DNA of 64,000 nucleotides from an uncultured Bacteroidales bacterium (GTDB lineage Bacteria > Bacteroidota > Bacteroidia > Bacteroidales > Bacteroidaceae). How positions within the stretch are numbered: the stretch's first letter is position 1; every line of letters begins with the position of its first letter. The translations under genes and the position numbers were made by a program. The notes under the pieces were generated by a model that was not told where the DNA came from, searched no databases, and worked only from the letters and a program-made list of their open reading frames with translations. Below are positions 17,275 through 25,321 of this stretch, piece by piece. The stretch lies in assembly GCA_902798615.1 (NCBI GenBank), contig CADBXL010000003.1, positions 1 through 64,000 of the forward strand, written 5' to 3'.

Positions 17275-17307
17275 AGTAAATATAATGAATAAACATCGCA
17301 AGGCTTC

Positions 17308-17347
17308 GGCCTCTCCCCCCGCCCTCTCCCGTAGAGAGGGAGCCGGA
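17308..17347. repeat. Family A palindromic repeat upstream of htpG
   Basis: A near-full copy beginning ggcctctccccccgccctct, 34 bp before the htpG start; probably in its 5' leader. Confidence 0.75.
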
Positions 17348-17466
17348 GCGCTTAAAGACATTCCTCTAAAGGATATTTAGAGCCGGCAAAAGCCATAAAA
17401 ACGATGATGCGTTAATATTTTTATTTATTTGCTATGCATAAAACAAAAGGTGTGCCAAAATATTAA

Positions 17467-17575
17467 AGCCCCCCATCCCCCAAAGGGGGAGTCCTTTATA
17501 TACATTTTCTTGCTACGGACTCTCTAATATGCTTTATTACTATCTAAAAAACTCCCCCTTGGGGGGCTGGGGGCT
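17467..17575. repeat. Inverted repeat pair in the htpG/yihY spacer
   Basis: agccccccatcccccaaagg (from 17467) faces ggggggctgggggct (ending 17575). The arms are about 25 bp with few mismatches and a 58-bp loop. It ends 2 bp before the YihY stop codon. Confidence 0.65.
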
Positions 17576-17577
17576 TT

Positions 17578-18834
17578 TTACAGGTTTTTGAGTTTTATCT
17601 CCCTCGCTTTCTCTATATACTCATCATATAGCAAAATGGCAGACTCCCACTCTTTTGATGCTGACAAGATGTCGGAATCTACGTTTGTTCCGAGCTTTGA
17701 AAGGCGTGAATGTAATTCGCCAATAGTGAGGATATGAAGGGCTTCTGCCGGTTGATAAAGCACTTCCTCTCCCTTGTCATCGTGCATTATCTCTGCAAGG
17801 AAATGTATCTGCTGAAGATCATAGAGGAGTTTCGACAATACACGCATCGAAATTCCAAGCTGCTCTTTCAACTGCATGGAACTATAAGCCAGCTTGCCTT
17901 CAGAGAAGCGTTTGCAGACAATAGACATTATCTTTATAGACAGCACCATCCTTGCCTTGTATGACAAGTCCGCCTGCGAATTATTTGAAAGGAAGTCATC
18001 ATGATTCTGTATGGTATATGACAACTCTGCACCTACAAGAATGATTGTCCAGGAAATCTGCATCCATAGCATGAAAAGAGGGATAACGGCAAAAGATCCA
18101 TAGATAGCGTTGTAGTTGCTCACCCATATCTGGGAGTTGATATATATGAGCTGGAACAACTGCATAGCAATACCAGCGGCAATACCTGGCCAAAGGGCTG
18201 AGCGGAATTTCACCTTGGTATTCGGCATAAAAACATACAGAGCCACAAATACAGCCGACATCACGACATAAGGGATGAGTTCTATGAAGAACTTCATCAA
18301 CGGACCTATGATTGTAATATCTATAAGGTGGCGGTTGAATGCCTGCATCCAGATACTCAAACCCGATATCGTCACAATAACTATAGGGAATGCGAAGAGC
18401 AAAGCCATATAGTCGGTAAAGGTGCGGAACATGGATCGAGGCTTTCGCACAAGCCAAATATCGTTGAAAGTCTCTTCTATCGTACTAATCAGCATCAGCA
18501 CAGTTCCGAGCATGAAAAGAAGACCAATGCCGAGGAAAACGCCTTTCTTAGTATTAATAAGGTATGAATTGACAAACCCTATTATTATCTCCGACACATC
18601 CGGCTGAGCCTTGAGCAAATCGCGGAACCACTCCTCTATGTAGATATTATAGCCGAAACCTCTCGCAATAGCAAATACTACCGCAAGGATAGGCACAGTA
18701 GCAAGCAAGGTTGAGTATGTCAACCGACTTGCAGAAGCCAGAACTCGCTTTGCCATAAAGTCATTATAGAGCGATATCAATATTTCCTTAATAGACTTTA
18801 GGCTAAGAGATCTTGTGACAAAAGGATTTTTCAT
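17578..18834 (-). CDS. YihY/BrkB family inner-membrane protein with C-terminal extension
   Basis: From ATG 18834 the protein has 418 residues. Residues 1-290 carry about six membrane segments and the YihY motifs (ASRLTYSTLLATVPILAV, FNDIWLVRKPRS, NYNAIYGSFAVIPLFMLW). The C-terminal ~125 residues are soluble and may form a winged-helix-like domain (SMQLKEQLGISMRVLSKLL). The family was once called ribonuclease BN in error; its role is unknown. The upstream GTG start is discarded because the added residues come from a repeat hairpin. Confidence 0.85.
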   Translation of the reverse strand: MKNPFVTRSLSLKSIKEILISLYNDFMAKRVLASASRLTYSTLLATVPILAVVFAIARGFGYNIYIEEWFRDLLKAQPDVSEIIIGFVNSYLINTKKGVFLGIGLLFMLGTVLMLISTIEETFNDIWLVRKPRSMFRTFTDYMALLFAFPIVIVTISGLSIWMQAFNRHLIDITIIGPLMKFFIELIPYVVMSAVFVALYVFMPNTKVKFRSALWPGIAAGIAMQLFQLIYINSQIWVSNYNAIYGSFAVIPLFMLWMQISWTIILVGAELSYTIQNHDDFLSNNSQADLSYKARMVLSIKIMSIVCKRFSEGKLAYSSMQLKEQLGISMRVLSKLLYDLQQIHFLAEIMHDDKGEEVLYQPAEALHILTIGELHSRLSKLGTNVDSDILSASKEWESAILLYDEYIEKAREIKLKNL

Positions 18835-18852
18835 TGTTCCATAATCTTTTAA

Positions 18853-18907
18853 ACGCAAAGACACAGAGACGCAAAGCTGATTTTTCCTTTCCTTTGTGTC
18901 TTTGCGT
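18853..18907. terminator. 'acgcaaag' hairpin between rnpB and yihY
   Basis: acgcaaagacaca (18853-18865) pairs with tgtgtctttgcgt (18895-18907). It lies downstream of rnpB on the minus strand and is probably its terminator; same family as 321-376 and 40291-40350. Confidence 0.55.
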
Positions 18908-18968
18908 CTTAGCGTTCATTACTATATAAAGTTCCCTCCCTCGGGGAGGGTTAGGGTGGGTCAAAGAA

Positions 18969-19396
18969 AGCAGCGCCCCTATAAGCCGGGTTCTGTACAT
19001 CCGCAAGCCTCTCGGCAAGCGGTGTGCCTTGTCATTTATCTAGTCCTGAGGTTACCCCCAGGCTCAAGCGTTCTACCCTCCACCGTAGTCGGATGACATC
19101 GGGCGAGCAACCCTCTGACGATGGTATACGCGAACTTGCAGCCTCCGGAAGACACAGCACCGATGTCACCACCGGCCTGGTGAGCTCTTACCTCACCTTC
19201 TCACCTTGACATCTCCACGGCAATGGCGATAAACGAGTTAGGGCTAAAGCCGAGAGATGCAGTCATTCTCTTCTGTCCGATCTTACCGTCACCGGTAACT
19301 CCTATTTTCGGGAGCGGAGCGCTCTATGCTGCCCGGACTTTCCTCTCGCCCAAGTCACAAGTGATAATGGACCAGCGACAAAGCCGGGGCGCTGCT
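18969..19396 (-). ncRNA. rnpB: RNase P RNA, bacterial type A
   Basis: The minus strand contains the universal signature GAGGAAAGTCCGGGC near the 5' end and ends with GAACCCGGCTTATAGGGGCG. The ends pair: agcagcgcccc (18969-18979) is complementary to ggggcgctgct (19386-19396), which is helix P1. The RNA of about 428 nt is the catalytic part of RNase P, which matures tRNA 5' ends. Exact ends are estimates from P1. Confidence 0.95.
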
Positions 19397-19413
19397 GTCT
19401 AAATATCTGACTG

Positions 19414-19445
19414 CAAAGGTACTATTATTTTTCTGATTATGCAAA
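19414..19445 (-). promoter_or_regulatory. rnpB promoter
   Basis: On the minus strand TTTG (19445-19442), a 20-bp gap, then TACCTTTG (19421-19414): a perfect Bacteroidetes promoter placed to start transcription just ahead of helix P1. Confidence 0.8.
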
Positions 19446-19472
19446 TCAAAGGGCAAATAATTTCTATATTCG

Positions 19473-19590
19473 TCCGTTCTCAGTCCGTTGATAGTCCGAT
19501 ATTCCTCCGTTGATAATACCATTATAATACCATTATATTACCATAATAATACCATTATAATACCATAAACTATTGTATTATTATGGTATT
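19473..19590. repeat. 11-bp periodic array (array 2)
   Basis: Nine units in exact register: TCCG at 19473, 19484, 19495 and 19506, then TACC at 19517, 19528, 19539, 19550 and 19561. The right flank carries the reverse motif (TTATGGTATT at 19581-19590). It lies between the divergent rnpB promoter and the 19746 gene promoter. Confidence 0.8.
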
Positions 19591-19695
19591 TGTATTGTGA
19601 TTTATATGTTTTTTAATCGGATTTACTTACTTGTCAGATAGGAATACCATTAAAGGCATGAGCTTATATCATCCTTGATTTTCTTGCGTATATTC

Positions 19696-19726
19696 TTTGT
19701 TATATTGAAAATTTTGTCTATCTTTG
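19696..19726 (+). promoter_or_regulatory. Promoter of the 19746 gene
   Basis: TTTG (19696-19699), 19 bp, TATCTTTG (19719-19726). Confidence 0.65.
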
Positions 19727-19745
19727 CCCTCAAAAATCAGACGTT

Positions 19746-20186
19746 ATGAAACATATAATATTTCTCATTTGTGCTCTCTTTGCCTGCACTTTCACCTCAA
19801 AGGCGCAGGTTAGGGTTTCTACTCGTGATTTGAATGGGACGAAGTGGCAATGTTTAAGTTCAATTTACGAATATAAAAATGGGAAAGAAATATGGCATCG
19901 CAAAGATGGTAGCTCTTTTACCTATCAGTATTATTTGTCTGACAAAATGCCCGAGGCATTTGATTTCTCAAAAGTAGGGAGAAGCACACAAGGAAGATAC
20001 CTTATAGTATATAATCCCAAATTAGACTCTTTCTTCACCTATGCCATTCTACGCTTTAACAAAAAGGAAAAGATAATGACCCTAAGACTGGATACAAAAA
20101 ACGTAATTGGAAATTCAGGCCCAGCTAGTTTTACATTAATATCTGACACTTCCCATCCTAAAAGGCAAAGAAATTCTAATAATTAA
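19746..20186 (+). CDS. Small secreted protein of unknown function
   Basis: The 146-residue protein has a clear signal peptide (KHIIFLICALFACTFTSKAQ). The mature part begins with LNGTKWQCLSS and has a predicted beta-rich, lipocalin-like strand pattern (SSFTYQYYLS, FTYAILRFNKKEKIMTLRL), but I cannot assign a family. It has its own promoter and a good downstream terminator, so it is a single-gene unit. Confidence 0.65.
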   Translation: MKHIIFLICALFACTFTSKAQVRVSTRDLNGTKWQCLSSIYEYKNGKEIWHRKDGSSFTYQYYLSDKMPEAFDFSKVGRSTQGRYLIVYNPKLDSFFTYAILRFNKKEKIMTLRLDTKNVIGNSGPASFTLISDTSHPKRQRNSNN

Positions 20187-20234
20187 ACAGGTATCTATAT
20201 ATGTGATAGAAGACTTCAGATAGTAATATGATAA

Positions 20235-20275
20235 AATCTCACACCTCTAAACAAATAAGTGGTGTGGGATTTTTC
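20235..20275 (+). terminator. Rho-independent terminator after the 19746 gene
   Basis: aatctcacacc (20235-20245) pairs with ggtgtgggatt (20261-20271), followed by TTTTC. Confidence 0.7.
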
Positions 20276-20341
20276 TATTATGGTCGCATAGAGGGGAAGT
20301 TTGTTCTTTCCTCACAACTTATTCCTCTTTAGGTTCGCTCT

Positions 20342-20452
20342 TCCTCCTATAATCCTCCTATGTTCCTCCTAACCAAACTCGATGAAGCTCTTATTCTGTA
20401 TAAGAGAAAGAGCGGAGGTTCATCGAGTTTGGTTCCTTGTATCAACGGAGGC
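20342..20452. repeat. 11-bp periodic dyad array (array 3)
   Basis: TTCCTCCT-type units at 11-bp steps (20343, 20354, 20365) lead into an inverted repeat whose arms (aaccaaactcgatgaa, 20371-20386; ttcatcgagtttggtt, 20419-20434) match the arms of array 1 with one change, then GG units to 20451. It lies upstream of the map promoter. Confidence 0.7.
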
Positions 20453-20497
20453 AGATACTTCTTGCTTGGGACAAAAACAAATATTTCCTGTGATTTA

Positions 20498-20529
20498 TTT
20501 GCAAGTGTGCGGAAAATGAATTAATTTTG
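20498..20529 (+). promoter_or_regulatory. map promoter
   Basis: TTTG (20498-20501), 20 bp, TAATTTTG (20522-20529). Confidence 0.7.
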
Positions 20530-20589
20530 CACTCAAATTTAAAAAAGTGCTTCAAACTTTATGGTTGAATTGCACAGAAAACGAATAAA

Positions 20590-21447
20590 ATGGTAAAGAA
20601 AAAACGTTGGCATTGTCTTCCCGGTCAGCCTCTCACCGAGATGGATAAGCAGGTGATGTACTGGGAGAGCAAAGGCAAACTTGTGCCTACTCGCGAGCTG
20701 ATTCTCAACGACGAGCAGATAGAAGGCATACGTCGTGCTGGTGTGGTTAATACTGGCGTGCTGGATGAAGTGGCAAAACAGATTCATGCAGGAATGAACA
20801 CTCAGGAGATTGATGATATCTGCATGCAATATTGCAAGGATCATAACGCTACTCCTGCCTGCCTCAACTATGAGGGATTCCCTAAGTCTGTATGCACAAG
20901 TATCAATGAGGTGGTATGTCACGGTATTCCGAAGGAAGAGGATGTTCTTGAGGAAGGTGATATTATAAATGTGGATTTCACCACTATCCTTGACGGCTAT
21001 TATGCAGATGCCTCTCGTATGTTCATCATAGGCAAGACAACTCCTGAGAAAGAACAGCTTGTGCGTGTTGCCAAGGAGTGCCTTGAGATTGGTATGGAGG
21101 CTGCAAAGCCTTACGGTTTCGTAGGTGATATTGGTCATGCCATCAAGAAACATTGCAAGAAATACGGCTATGGTATCGTGACAGACCTTTGCGGTCATGG
21201 TGTAGGCCTGAAATTCCATGAGGAGCCGGAGGTAATGCATACTGGCTATCGCGGAACTGGCATGCTTCTTGTTCCTGGTATGGTGTTCACCATTGAGCCT
21301 ATGATCAACATGAAATCGCCAAAGGTATTTATTGATGCTGACGACGAATATGGTTGGGAGGTTATCACGGAGGATGAGCTTCCTTCAGCACAATGGGAGC
21401 ACACGCTTCTTATGACTGAGCATGGAGTGGAAGTGCTGACGTATTAA
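20590..21447 (+). CDS. map: Methionine aminopeptidase, type I
   Basis: The 285-residue enzyme removes the initiator methionine from new proteins. The five metal ligands are visible in order: Asp in INVDFTT, Asp in YADASRMF, His in GHGVGLKFHE, Glu in TIEPM and Glu in WEHTLL. About 40 extra N-terminal residues (KKKRWHCLPGQPLTEMDKQV) precede the catalytic domain, longer than the E. coli enzyme. It has its own promoter. Confidence 0.94.
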   Translation: MVKKKRWHCLPGQPLTEMDKQVMYWESKGKLVPTRELILNDEQIEGIRRAGVVNTGVLDEVAKQIHAGMNTQEIDDICMQYCKDHNATPACLNYEGFPKSVCTSINEVVCHGIPKEEDVLEEGDIINVDFTTILDGYYADASRMFIIGKTTPEKEQLVRVAKECLEIGMEAAKPYGFVGDIGHAIKKHCKKYGYGIVTDLCGHGVGLKFHEEPEVMHTGYRGTGMLLVPGMVFTIEPMINMKSPKVFIDADDEYGWEVITEDELPSAQWEHTLLMTEHGVEVLTY

Positions 21448-21459
21448 AACGCGACCAGC

Positions 21460-21500
21460 GGCCTCTCCCCCCGCCCTCCCCCGTAGGGAGGGAGCCGGAA
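21460..21500. repeat. Left 41-bp family A repeat flanking the DUF559 gene
   Basis: Starts ggcctctccccccgccctcc. It is the exact reverse complement of 21941-21981, giving a perfect 41-bp inverted pair around the DUF559 gene. Confidence 0.85.
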
Positions 21501-21529
21501 GGCGAAGGTGGGATGCTAAAACAAGTTAT

Positions 21530-21898
21530 ATGAAGAACTGTTATAAGACAACATCGCCTGATAGATATCGCAATTTGGCTGATAAAGCAAAAGGGATGCG
21601 AACAAAGCCGACAGAAGCAGAAAAGTTGCTTTGGGAGTATTTGCGTGCTAATAGACTTGGGGCTAAGTTTAGAAGACAGCATCCTTTGGGCGATTATATT
21701 GCGGACTTTGTTTGTCTTGAAAAACGACTGGTCATAGAACTTGATGGAAAATGTCATGAACAAGACAGAGAACATGACGAGTTAAGAGATAATTTGTTGT
21801 TGAAACTTGGATATAGAACAGTTCGTTTCACAAATGAGGAATTGTTTGGCGAAATAGAATGTGTTCTTACAAAAATAAGGAATTGTCTTAATGGATAA
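21530..21898 (+). CDS. DUF559 endonuclease-fold protein
   Basis: The 122-residue protein carries the DUF559 motifs: MRTKPTEAEKLLWEYLR, FRRQHPLGDYIADFVCLEKR and LVIELDGKCH, plus a final YRTVRFTNEE. The fold is related to very-short-patch-repair and restriction endonucleases; GDYIADFV and IELDGKCHE would supply the D...ExD/K catalytic residues. The function of this family is not established. Its last eight bases overlap the start codon of tsaD, and perfect inverted copies of a dispersed palindrome flank it, so it looks like a small inserted cassette. Confidence 0.8.
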   Translation: MKNCYKTTSPDRYRNLADKAKGMRTKPTEAEKLLWEYLRANRLGAKFRRQHPLGDYIADFVCLEKRLVIELDGKCHEQDREHDELRDNLLLKLGYRTVRFTNEELFGEIECVLTKIRNCLNG

Positions 21899-23030
21899 AG
21901 AAAAATTACATACTGATAATATAGCGGAATGCCGTGCGACTTCCGGCTCCCTCCCTACGGGGGAGGGCGGGGGGAGAGGCCGAAACCTTATCCTTGCAAT
22001 AGAATCCTCTTGCGACGACACTTCGGCTGCTGTAATGGACGGAAGAGTCTTGTTGTCCAATGTTACCGCTTCACAGAAAGTACATGAGGCTTATGGCGGA
22101 GTTGTGCCAGAGTTGGCTTCAAGAGCACATCAGCAGAATGTGGTACCTGTAGTTGATCAGGCACTAAAACAGGCTGGTGTGAAGAAAGAAGAACTGTCGG
22201 CTGTTGCCTTTACTCGTGGTCCCGGACTTATGGGCTCGCTTCTTGTAGGCGTTAGCTTTGCCAAGGGATTCGCGCGTTCACTCGGCATACCTATGATTGA
22301 TGTCAACCACCTTCAAGGACACGTAATGGCTCATTTCATTCAAGAAAGAGTGGAGGATGAGACAGCCGAGGGCGGATATAAAATAGTGGATAACGCCCCA
22401 CCCTTCCCTTTCCTCTGCCTGTTGGTATCTGGAGGTAACTCGCAGATTGTCAAGGTGAATGCCTATAATGACATGGAGGTTCTCGGACAGACAATCGACG
22501 ATGCTGCCGGTGAGGCTATTGACAAGTGTTCAAAGGTGATGGGCTTGGGATATCCTGGTGGTCCTATCATTGACAGACTTGCCCGTCAGGGAAATCCGAA
22601 GGCTTATCAGTTTGCTGAGCCACACATCCCAGGACTTGACTATTCATTCTCTGGCTTGAAGACATCCTTCCTCTATTCACTTCAGAAATGGGTGAAGGAA
22701 GATCCTGATTTCGTGGAGCATCACAAGGAAGATATTGCAGCTTCTTTGGAATGGACGGTTGTTGATATCCTGATGAAGAAACTCCGTTTGGCCGTAAAGC
22801 AAACAGGCATCAAACATGTGGCCGTAGCAGGTGGTGTTTCAGCAAACAACGGTCTTAGAAATGCTTTCCACGACCATGCAAAGCGTTATGGCTGGACAAT
22901 CTACATTCCTAAGTTCTCATATACGACAGATAATGCCGCTATGATTGGCGTGGTTGGTTCTTATAAGTTGAAAGACAAGGACTTCTGCGGTATTGAGGTA
23001 CCGGCATTCTCAAAAGTAACATTTGAATAA
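21891..23030 (+). CDS. tsaD: tRNA N6-adenosine threonylcarbamoyltransferase TsaD
   Basis: TsaD transfers threonylcarbamoyl to A37 of ANN-decoding tRNAs. The protein shows ILAIESSCDDTSAAV, the metal-binding NHLQGHVMAHF, LLVSGGNSQIV and AVAGGVSANNGLR. It has 379 residues, about 30 more than usual, because the family start (normally just before ILAIESSCDD) is preceded by residues read through a palindromic repeat ([15 protein letters not shown]). No in-frame start lies between the repeat and the conserved core, so the repeat-encoded leader is probably translated. The start codon overlaps the DUF559 stop. Confidence 0.92.
   Translation: MDKEKLHTDNIAECRATSGSLPTGEGGGRGRNLILAIESSCDDTSAAVMDGRVLLSNVTASQKVHEAYGGVVPELASRAHQQNVVPVVDQALKQAGVKKEELSAVAFTRGPGLMGSLLVGVSFAKGFARSLGIPMIDVNHLQGHVMAHFIQERVEDETAEGGYKIVDNAPPFPFLCLLVSGGNSQIVKVNAYNDMEVLGQTIDDAAGEAIDKCSKVMGLGYPGGPIIDRLARQGNPKAYQFAEPHIPGLDYSFSGLKTSFLYSLQKWVKEDPDFVEHHKEDIAASLEWTVVDILMKKLRLAVKQTGIKHVAVAGGVSANNGLRNAFHDHAKRYGWTIYIPKFSYTTDNAAMIGVVGSYKLKDKDFCGIEVPAFSKVTFE
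21941..21981. repeat. Right 41-bp family A repeat, translated at the TsaD N-terminus
   Basis: Exact reverse complement of 21460-21500; read in frame as a Gly/Arg-rich linker of TsaD. Confidence 0.85.
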
Positions 23031-23042
23031 GAAAAGGTAATT

Positions 23043-23576
23043 ATGCAATTCGAAAATAAAGTATTAAGCAAAGAGATATTGTTCATCCTCTACGAGTCTG
23101 GCAAGACACTCTCTACTGCCGAGAGCTGCACATCAGGTAAGGTAGCAGAATCCATAACTCTCATGCCTGGTGCAAGCGCATACTTCACAGGAGGCATAGT
23201 GGCATACAGCGAGGAGGTGAAGAAGAGTCTGCTCAACGTTCCGGAAGAACTTATCGAGGAGAAAACTGTTGTCAGTGAAGAAGTTGCAATAAGGATGGCA
23301 GAGGGAGCCTGCGAGGTGCTTAATACCGACTATGCCATAGCAACAACAGGCGTTGCAGGTCCTGGCGGAGGAACGATAGAGAATCCAGTCGGTACAATAT
23401 GGATTGCCGCAGGTAAGAAAGGCGAGATGCGAACAGTAAAACTCACGGAGGATGATGGCCGAGACATAAATGTAACCCGCGCCACATTCCGCGCACTTCA
23501 ACTATTGCTTGAAGTTCTGAAAGAAGACTTCCCTCAACCCGATTTAAGCGAAGTACCTGTTCCTGAGGCAAAATAA
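23043..23576 (+). CDS. pncC: CinA C-terminal domain protein, nicotinamide-nucleotide amidase
   Basis: The 177-residue protein is the stand-alone CinA C-terminal (PncC) domain: LSTAESCTSGKVAESIT, YFTGGIVAYS and ATTGVAGPGGGT are diagnostic. Family members deamidate NMN to nicotinic acid mononucleotide in pyridine-nucleotide salvage. It starts 12 bp after tsaD and is likely co-transcribed. The last 15 residues are Pro/Glu-rich and not conserved. Confidence 0.88.
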   Translation: MQFENKVLSKEILFILYESGKTLSTAESCTSGKVAESITLMPGASAYFTGGIVAYSEEVKKSLLNVPEELIEEKTVVSEEVAIRMAEGACEVLNTDYAIATTGVAGPGGGTIENPVGTIWIAAGKKGEMRTVKLTEDDGRDINVTRATFRALQLLLEVLKEDFPQPDLSEVPVPEAK

Positions 23577-23666
23577 CTTTTCCGACAGTTTTTCCCTCTA
23601 TAGAGAATAAAGCAGCAAGAATATCTGTTAAAAAGTATTAAAATCAAACTTAAGGATAAAAGATAT

Positions 23667-23697
23667 TTTGTAGAATGGGAAAAAATGTGTAATTTTG
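23667..23697 (+). promoter_or_regulatory. Promoter of the rpmB-rpmG operon
   Basis: TTTG (23667-23670), 19 bp, TAATTTTG (23690-23697). Confidence 0.75.
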
Positions 23698-23749
23698 CAC
23701 GCTGTTTGGAATAAGTATCAATTAACGATTGTAAAAAACAAAGATAGCA

Positions 23750-24013
23750 ATGTCTAAAATTTGTCAGATTACAGGTAAGAAGGCTCAGATGGGAAACAAC
23801 GTTTCTCACTCTAAGCATCGCACAAAGCGCAGCTTCGATGTAAACCTGTTTAGCAAGAAGTTCTTCTATGTAGAGGAGAACTGCTGGATTAGCCTTAAGA
23901 TTTCTGCCGCTGGTCTTCGCATGATTAATAAGGTAGGTCTTGATGCAGCTCTGAAGCAGGCTGTAGCTAAAGGCTATCTTGATTGGAAGGATGTTAAAGT
24001 AATAGGAGAATAA
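23750..24013 (+). CDS. rpmB: 50S ribosomal protein L28
   Basis: The 87-residue protein has the L28 pattern ([39 protein letters not shown]). It is first in a three-gene run with 5-bp and 22-bp gaps. Confidence 0.95.
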   Translation: MSKICQITGKKAQMGNNVSHSKHRTKRSFDVNLFSKKFFYVEENCWISLKISAAGLRMINKVGLDAALKQAVAKGYLDWKDVKVIGE

Positions 24014-24018
24014 TCAAC

Positions 24019-24207
24019 ATGGCAAAGAAAGCAAAAGGAAATCGCGTGCAGGTAATCCTTGAGTGCACCGAGCACAAGAATAGTGGTATGCCAGGCACAA
24101 GCCGTTATATCACAACAAAGAATCGTAAAAATACTCCTGAGCGTCTTGAGTTGATGAAGTACAATCCTATCCTCAAGAAGATGACTCTTCACAAGGAGAT
24201 CAAGTAA
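24019..24207 (+). CDS. rpmG: 50S ribosomal protein L33
   Basis: The 62-residue protein begins [19 protein letters not shown] and contains [17 protein letters not shown], both typical of L33. A single Cys remains, so the zinc-free form is likely. Confidence 0.95.
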   Translation: MAKKAKGNRVQVILECTEHKNSGMPGTSRYITTKNRKNTPERLELMKYNPILKKMTLHKEIK

Positions 24208-24229
24208 TCATATAGATTTATAAGAAACT

Positions 24230-24385
24230 ATGGCAAAGAAAACCGTCGCATCCCTTCAGACTGGTAAGACTGATGGTCGTGCATACACAAAGGTAATCAA
24301 GATGGTTAAGAGCCCTAAGACTGGTGCTTACATTTTCGATGAGCAGATGGTTCCAAACGAGGCTGTTAAGTCATTCTTCAAGTAA
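24230..24385 (+). CDS. DUF4295 family small protein
   Basis: A 51-residue Lys-rich protein starting MAKKTVASLQTGK and ending AVKSFFK. Its place directly after rpmB-rpmG is conserved in Bacteroidetes, where it is listed as DUF4295. A ribosome-associated role is inferred only from this position. Confidence 0.85.
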   Translation: MAKKTVASLQTGKTDGRAYTKVIKMVKSPKTGAYIFDEQMVPNEAVKSFFK

Positions 24386-24411
24386 ATTTGAATTAAACTT
24401 ATAACAATATG

Positions 24412-24458
24412 AAAGAGACTGCATTCAGGCGATAAATGTTTGATTGTAGTCTCTTTTT
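24412..24458 (+). terminator. Terminator/attenuator between DUF4295 and the response regulator
   Basis: aaagagact (24412-24420) pairs with agtctcttt (24448-24456), and the stem can extend by three more pairs; it ends in a run of T. The next start codon is only 12 bp away, so it may also gate the regulator. Confidence 0.6.
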
Positions 24459-24470
24459 GGATAAACTGAT

Positions 24471-25196
24471 ATGGAGAATTTTAAAGTCATTATAGTAGAG
24501 GACGTGCCTCTTGAGCTCAAGGGCACCGAAGGACTGCTTCGCAATGAGGTTCCCGAAGCAGAGGTAATTGGTACTGCAAGCGATGAGACGCAGTTTATCC
24601 AACTCATGCGTTCCGGCAACCCTGACCTAATTCTCCTTGACCTCGGCCTAGGCGGTTCTACCACTATCGGTGTGGAGATCTGCCGAAGTGTGAAGGTTGA
24701 GCACCCTGAGGTGAAGGTGCTTATCTTTACGGGAGAGATATTGAATGAGAAATTGTGGGTTGACGCACTTGATGCAGGTGCAGACGGCATAATCCTAAAA
24801 ACAGGAGAGATGCTAACCCGAGCAGATGTCATAAGCGTGATGTCTGGAAGAAAATACGTATTCAACCAGCCTATCATGGATGCTATCGTAGGATCATTCC
24901 GCAAGAACGTAATGTCAACCGTACTTCGTCAGGAAGCATCCATAGGATATGAAATTGACGAGTATGACGAGAGATTTCTCCGCCATCTTGCTCTTGGTTA
25001 CACAAAAGACCAGATTGCTGGTCTCAGAGGCATGCCTTTCGGTGTCAAGAGCCTTGAGAAGCGCCAGATGGAACTCACCCAGAAGCTATTCCCAGGCGGA
25101 AATGGCAAGCAGAGCGTGAACGCAGTCCGCCTTGTCACGCGCGCGTTCCAGTTGCATATTCTTGATCCGGAGAATTTGTTTGCAGACGAAGAATAA
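24471..25196 (+). CDS. Response regulator, NarL-like receiver with C-terminal HTH-like domain
   Basis: The 241-residue protein has a receiver domain (residues 1-125) with acidic Glu10/Asp11, phospho-acceptor Asp57 in LILLDLGLG, Thr87 and Lys110. Residues 155-235 (DERFLRHLALGYTKDQIAGL, VNAVRLVTRAFQL) resemble a LuxR-type helix-turn-helix but are diverged. No sensor kinase is adjacent. The weak HTH makes the exact subclass uncertain. Confidence 0.78.
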   Translation: MENFKVIIVEDVPLELKGTEGLLRNEVPEAEVIGTASDETQFIQLMRSGNPDLILLDLGLGGSTTIGVEICRSVKVEHPEVKVLIFTGEILNEKLWVDALDAGADGIILKTGEMLTRADVISVMSGRKYVFNQPIMDAIVGSFRKNVMSTVLRQEASIGYEIDEYDERFLRHLALGYTKDQIAGLRGMPFGVKSLEKRQMELTQKLFPGGNGKQSVNAVRLVTRAFQLHILDPENLFADEE

Positions 25197-25247
25197 TTGA
25201 CGAAAGTAAAATTTAACGTCTCAGAAATGCAAATAGTTTGCTGAATA

Positions 25248-25279
25248 TTTGTTTTTCTCGAAAAATAGGAGTAATTTTG
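25248..25279 (+). promoter_or_regulatory. Promoter of the export-protein gene
   Basis: TTTG (25248-25251), 20 bp, TAATTTTG (25272-25279). Confidence 0.7.
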
Positions 25280-25321
25280 CAGAAAATTTTGCTTAATTGC
25301 ATATTTATTGTAACATAAACT

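Noticed and set aside
17275..17361. Longer start for HtpG
   Set aside because: The added residues are repeat-encoded and the canonical MQKGNIGV start follows.
18896..19209. Plus-strand open frames over rnpB
   Set aside because: They lie on the complement of the RNase P RNA and show no protein features.
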